Shown: positions 63,784-64,000 of the stretch, piece after piece
How the letters are laid out: each line of letters starts with the position of its first letter
How positions within the stretch are numbered: position 1 is the first letter of the stretch
NCBI RefSeq assembly: GCF_024748615.1
Contig: NZ_CP087168.1
Location: forward strand, 1,364,001-1,428,000
Length of the DNA stretch: 64,000 bases
Direction: 5' to 3'
Origin: Pseudomonas sp. B21-048
GTDB taxonomy: Bacteria > Pseudomonadota > Gammaproteobacteria > Pseudomonadales > Pseudomonadaceae
Notes under the pieces: generated by a model
Databases searched by the model: none
Told to the model about the DNA's origin: nothing
The model's input: the letters and a program-made list of their open reading frames with translations, nothing else
Made by a program: the position numbers and the translations under genes

Positions 63784-63900
63784 TGATCGTTCCCACGCTC
63801 TGCGTGGGAATGCATCCACGGACGCTCCGCGTCCAGCTGTTTCCTGCATGTGACGCAGAGCGTCACGGGCTGCATTCCCACGCAGAGCGTGGGAATGATC
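63784..63900. repeat. 110-bp palindromic repeat in the gbuA-gbuR intergenic region
   Basis: GATCGTTCCCACGCTCTGCG opens and CGCAGAGCGTGGGAATGATC closes it; inner arms GACGCTCCGCGTC and GACGCAGAGCGTC are as in the other copies. It lies directly upstream of gbuR, between the two divergent starts. Confidence 0.88.
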
Positions 63901-63919
63901 TAGGTGCTTGGAGCCCCCC

Positions 63920-64000
63920 ATGGCCAATGCTTTACCCGACCTGAAACTATTGCGCATCTTCGTCAGCGTGGTCCGCCATCAGGGGTTCGCCAATGCCCAG
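63920..64000 (+). CDS. gbuR: LysR-family regulator GbuR-like, N-terminal part (cut by window end)
   Basis: Only 27 codons are present: ANALPDLKLLRIFVSVVRHQ then GFANAQ, the beginning of a LysR helix-turn-helix. It is divergent from gbuA, as the gbuR gene of P. aeruginosa, which I recall as PA1422. The name is therefore by context. Confidence 0.75.
   Translation, partial: MANALPDLKLLRIFVSVVRHQGFANAQ

Noticed and set aside
1..64000. tRNA, rRNA, prophage or insertion sequence
   Set aside because: I looked for cloverleaf-type inverted patterns, transposase or integrase motifs and phage genes in the gaps and found none; REP elements are non-coding.

Overview
The window looks like chromosome from a Pseudomonas of the fluorescens lineage. 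The reasons are high GC with strong GC3 bias, many short palindromic REP-type repeats between genes, and an ordinary pseudomonad gene set (ptrB, rnd/ycgL/ycgN, aceK, hrpA, an OprO/OprP-type porin behind a sigma/anti-sigma pair, and a guanidinobutyrase cluster). I see no tRNA, rRNA, CRISPR array, prophage or insertion sequence. This is mostly core genome. The interest lies in decayed genes and in regulatory DNA between genes.

Layout. 0-2.8 kb: a cut LysR regulator, an MFS/DMT transporter pair and the degraded 3' end of a glutamine synthetase-like gene that still has its terminator. 2.9-17.2 kb: eptA, a methyltransferase, rnd-ycgL, a D-2-hydroxyacid dehydrogenase, ycgN, an inactive-looking gluzincin-type protein, an RNA methyltransferase, an HNH nuclease, a spermidine synthase-like protein, a cyclic-nucleotide-binding protein, ptrB, a YafJ-type amidotransferase and small membrane proteins. 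17.2-22.3 kb: a TonB-dependent siderophore receptor with a small upstream gene behind a Fur-like box, divergent from the 5-oxoprolinase operon pxpABC. 22.3-30.3 kb: a MoxR/VWA pair, a DUF748 protein, cysK, lpxO, and two convergent DMT exporters. The first exporter is preceded by a proline-rich leader ORF and two successive hairpins.

30.4-40.2 kb: aceK, hrpA, a FabH-like ketoacyl-ACP synthase, a frameshifted ECF sigma gene, its anti-sigma factor and an OprO/OprP-type porin. 40.3-54.8 kb: a FemAB/GNAT-like protein, aqpZ, an ABC exporter, a cyclophilin, an alpha/beta hydrolase, a LysR gene divergent from azoR, a DMT transporter, a YbdG-type mechanosensitive channel, a DEAD-box helicase, a DUF2135/TPR secreted protein and a DUF899 protein. 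54.9-59.7 kb: a DUF2513 gene, a DUF6279 lipoprotein, a small basic protein, a CvfB-like S1 protein, a DMT transporter and a 43-aa ORF behind an FNR/ANR-like box.

59.8-64 kb: an acyl-carrier-like protein without the phosphopantetheine serine, then the guanidinobutyrate cluster: SSS symporter, a deleted NCS1 permease remnant, an NTF2-like protein, gbuA and divergent gbuR (cut by the window end). Working themes are envelope modification (eptA, lpxO), amino acid and amine metabolism and transport (pxpABC, cysK, gbu cluster, five DMT-family transporters), and RNA metabolism (rnd, hrpA, DEAD helicase, CvfB-like, SpoU-type methylase).
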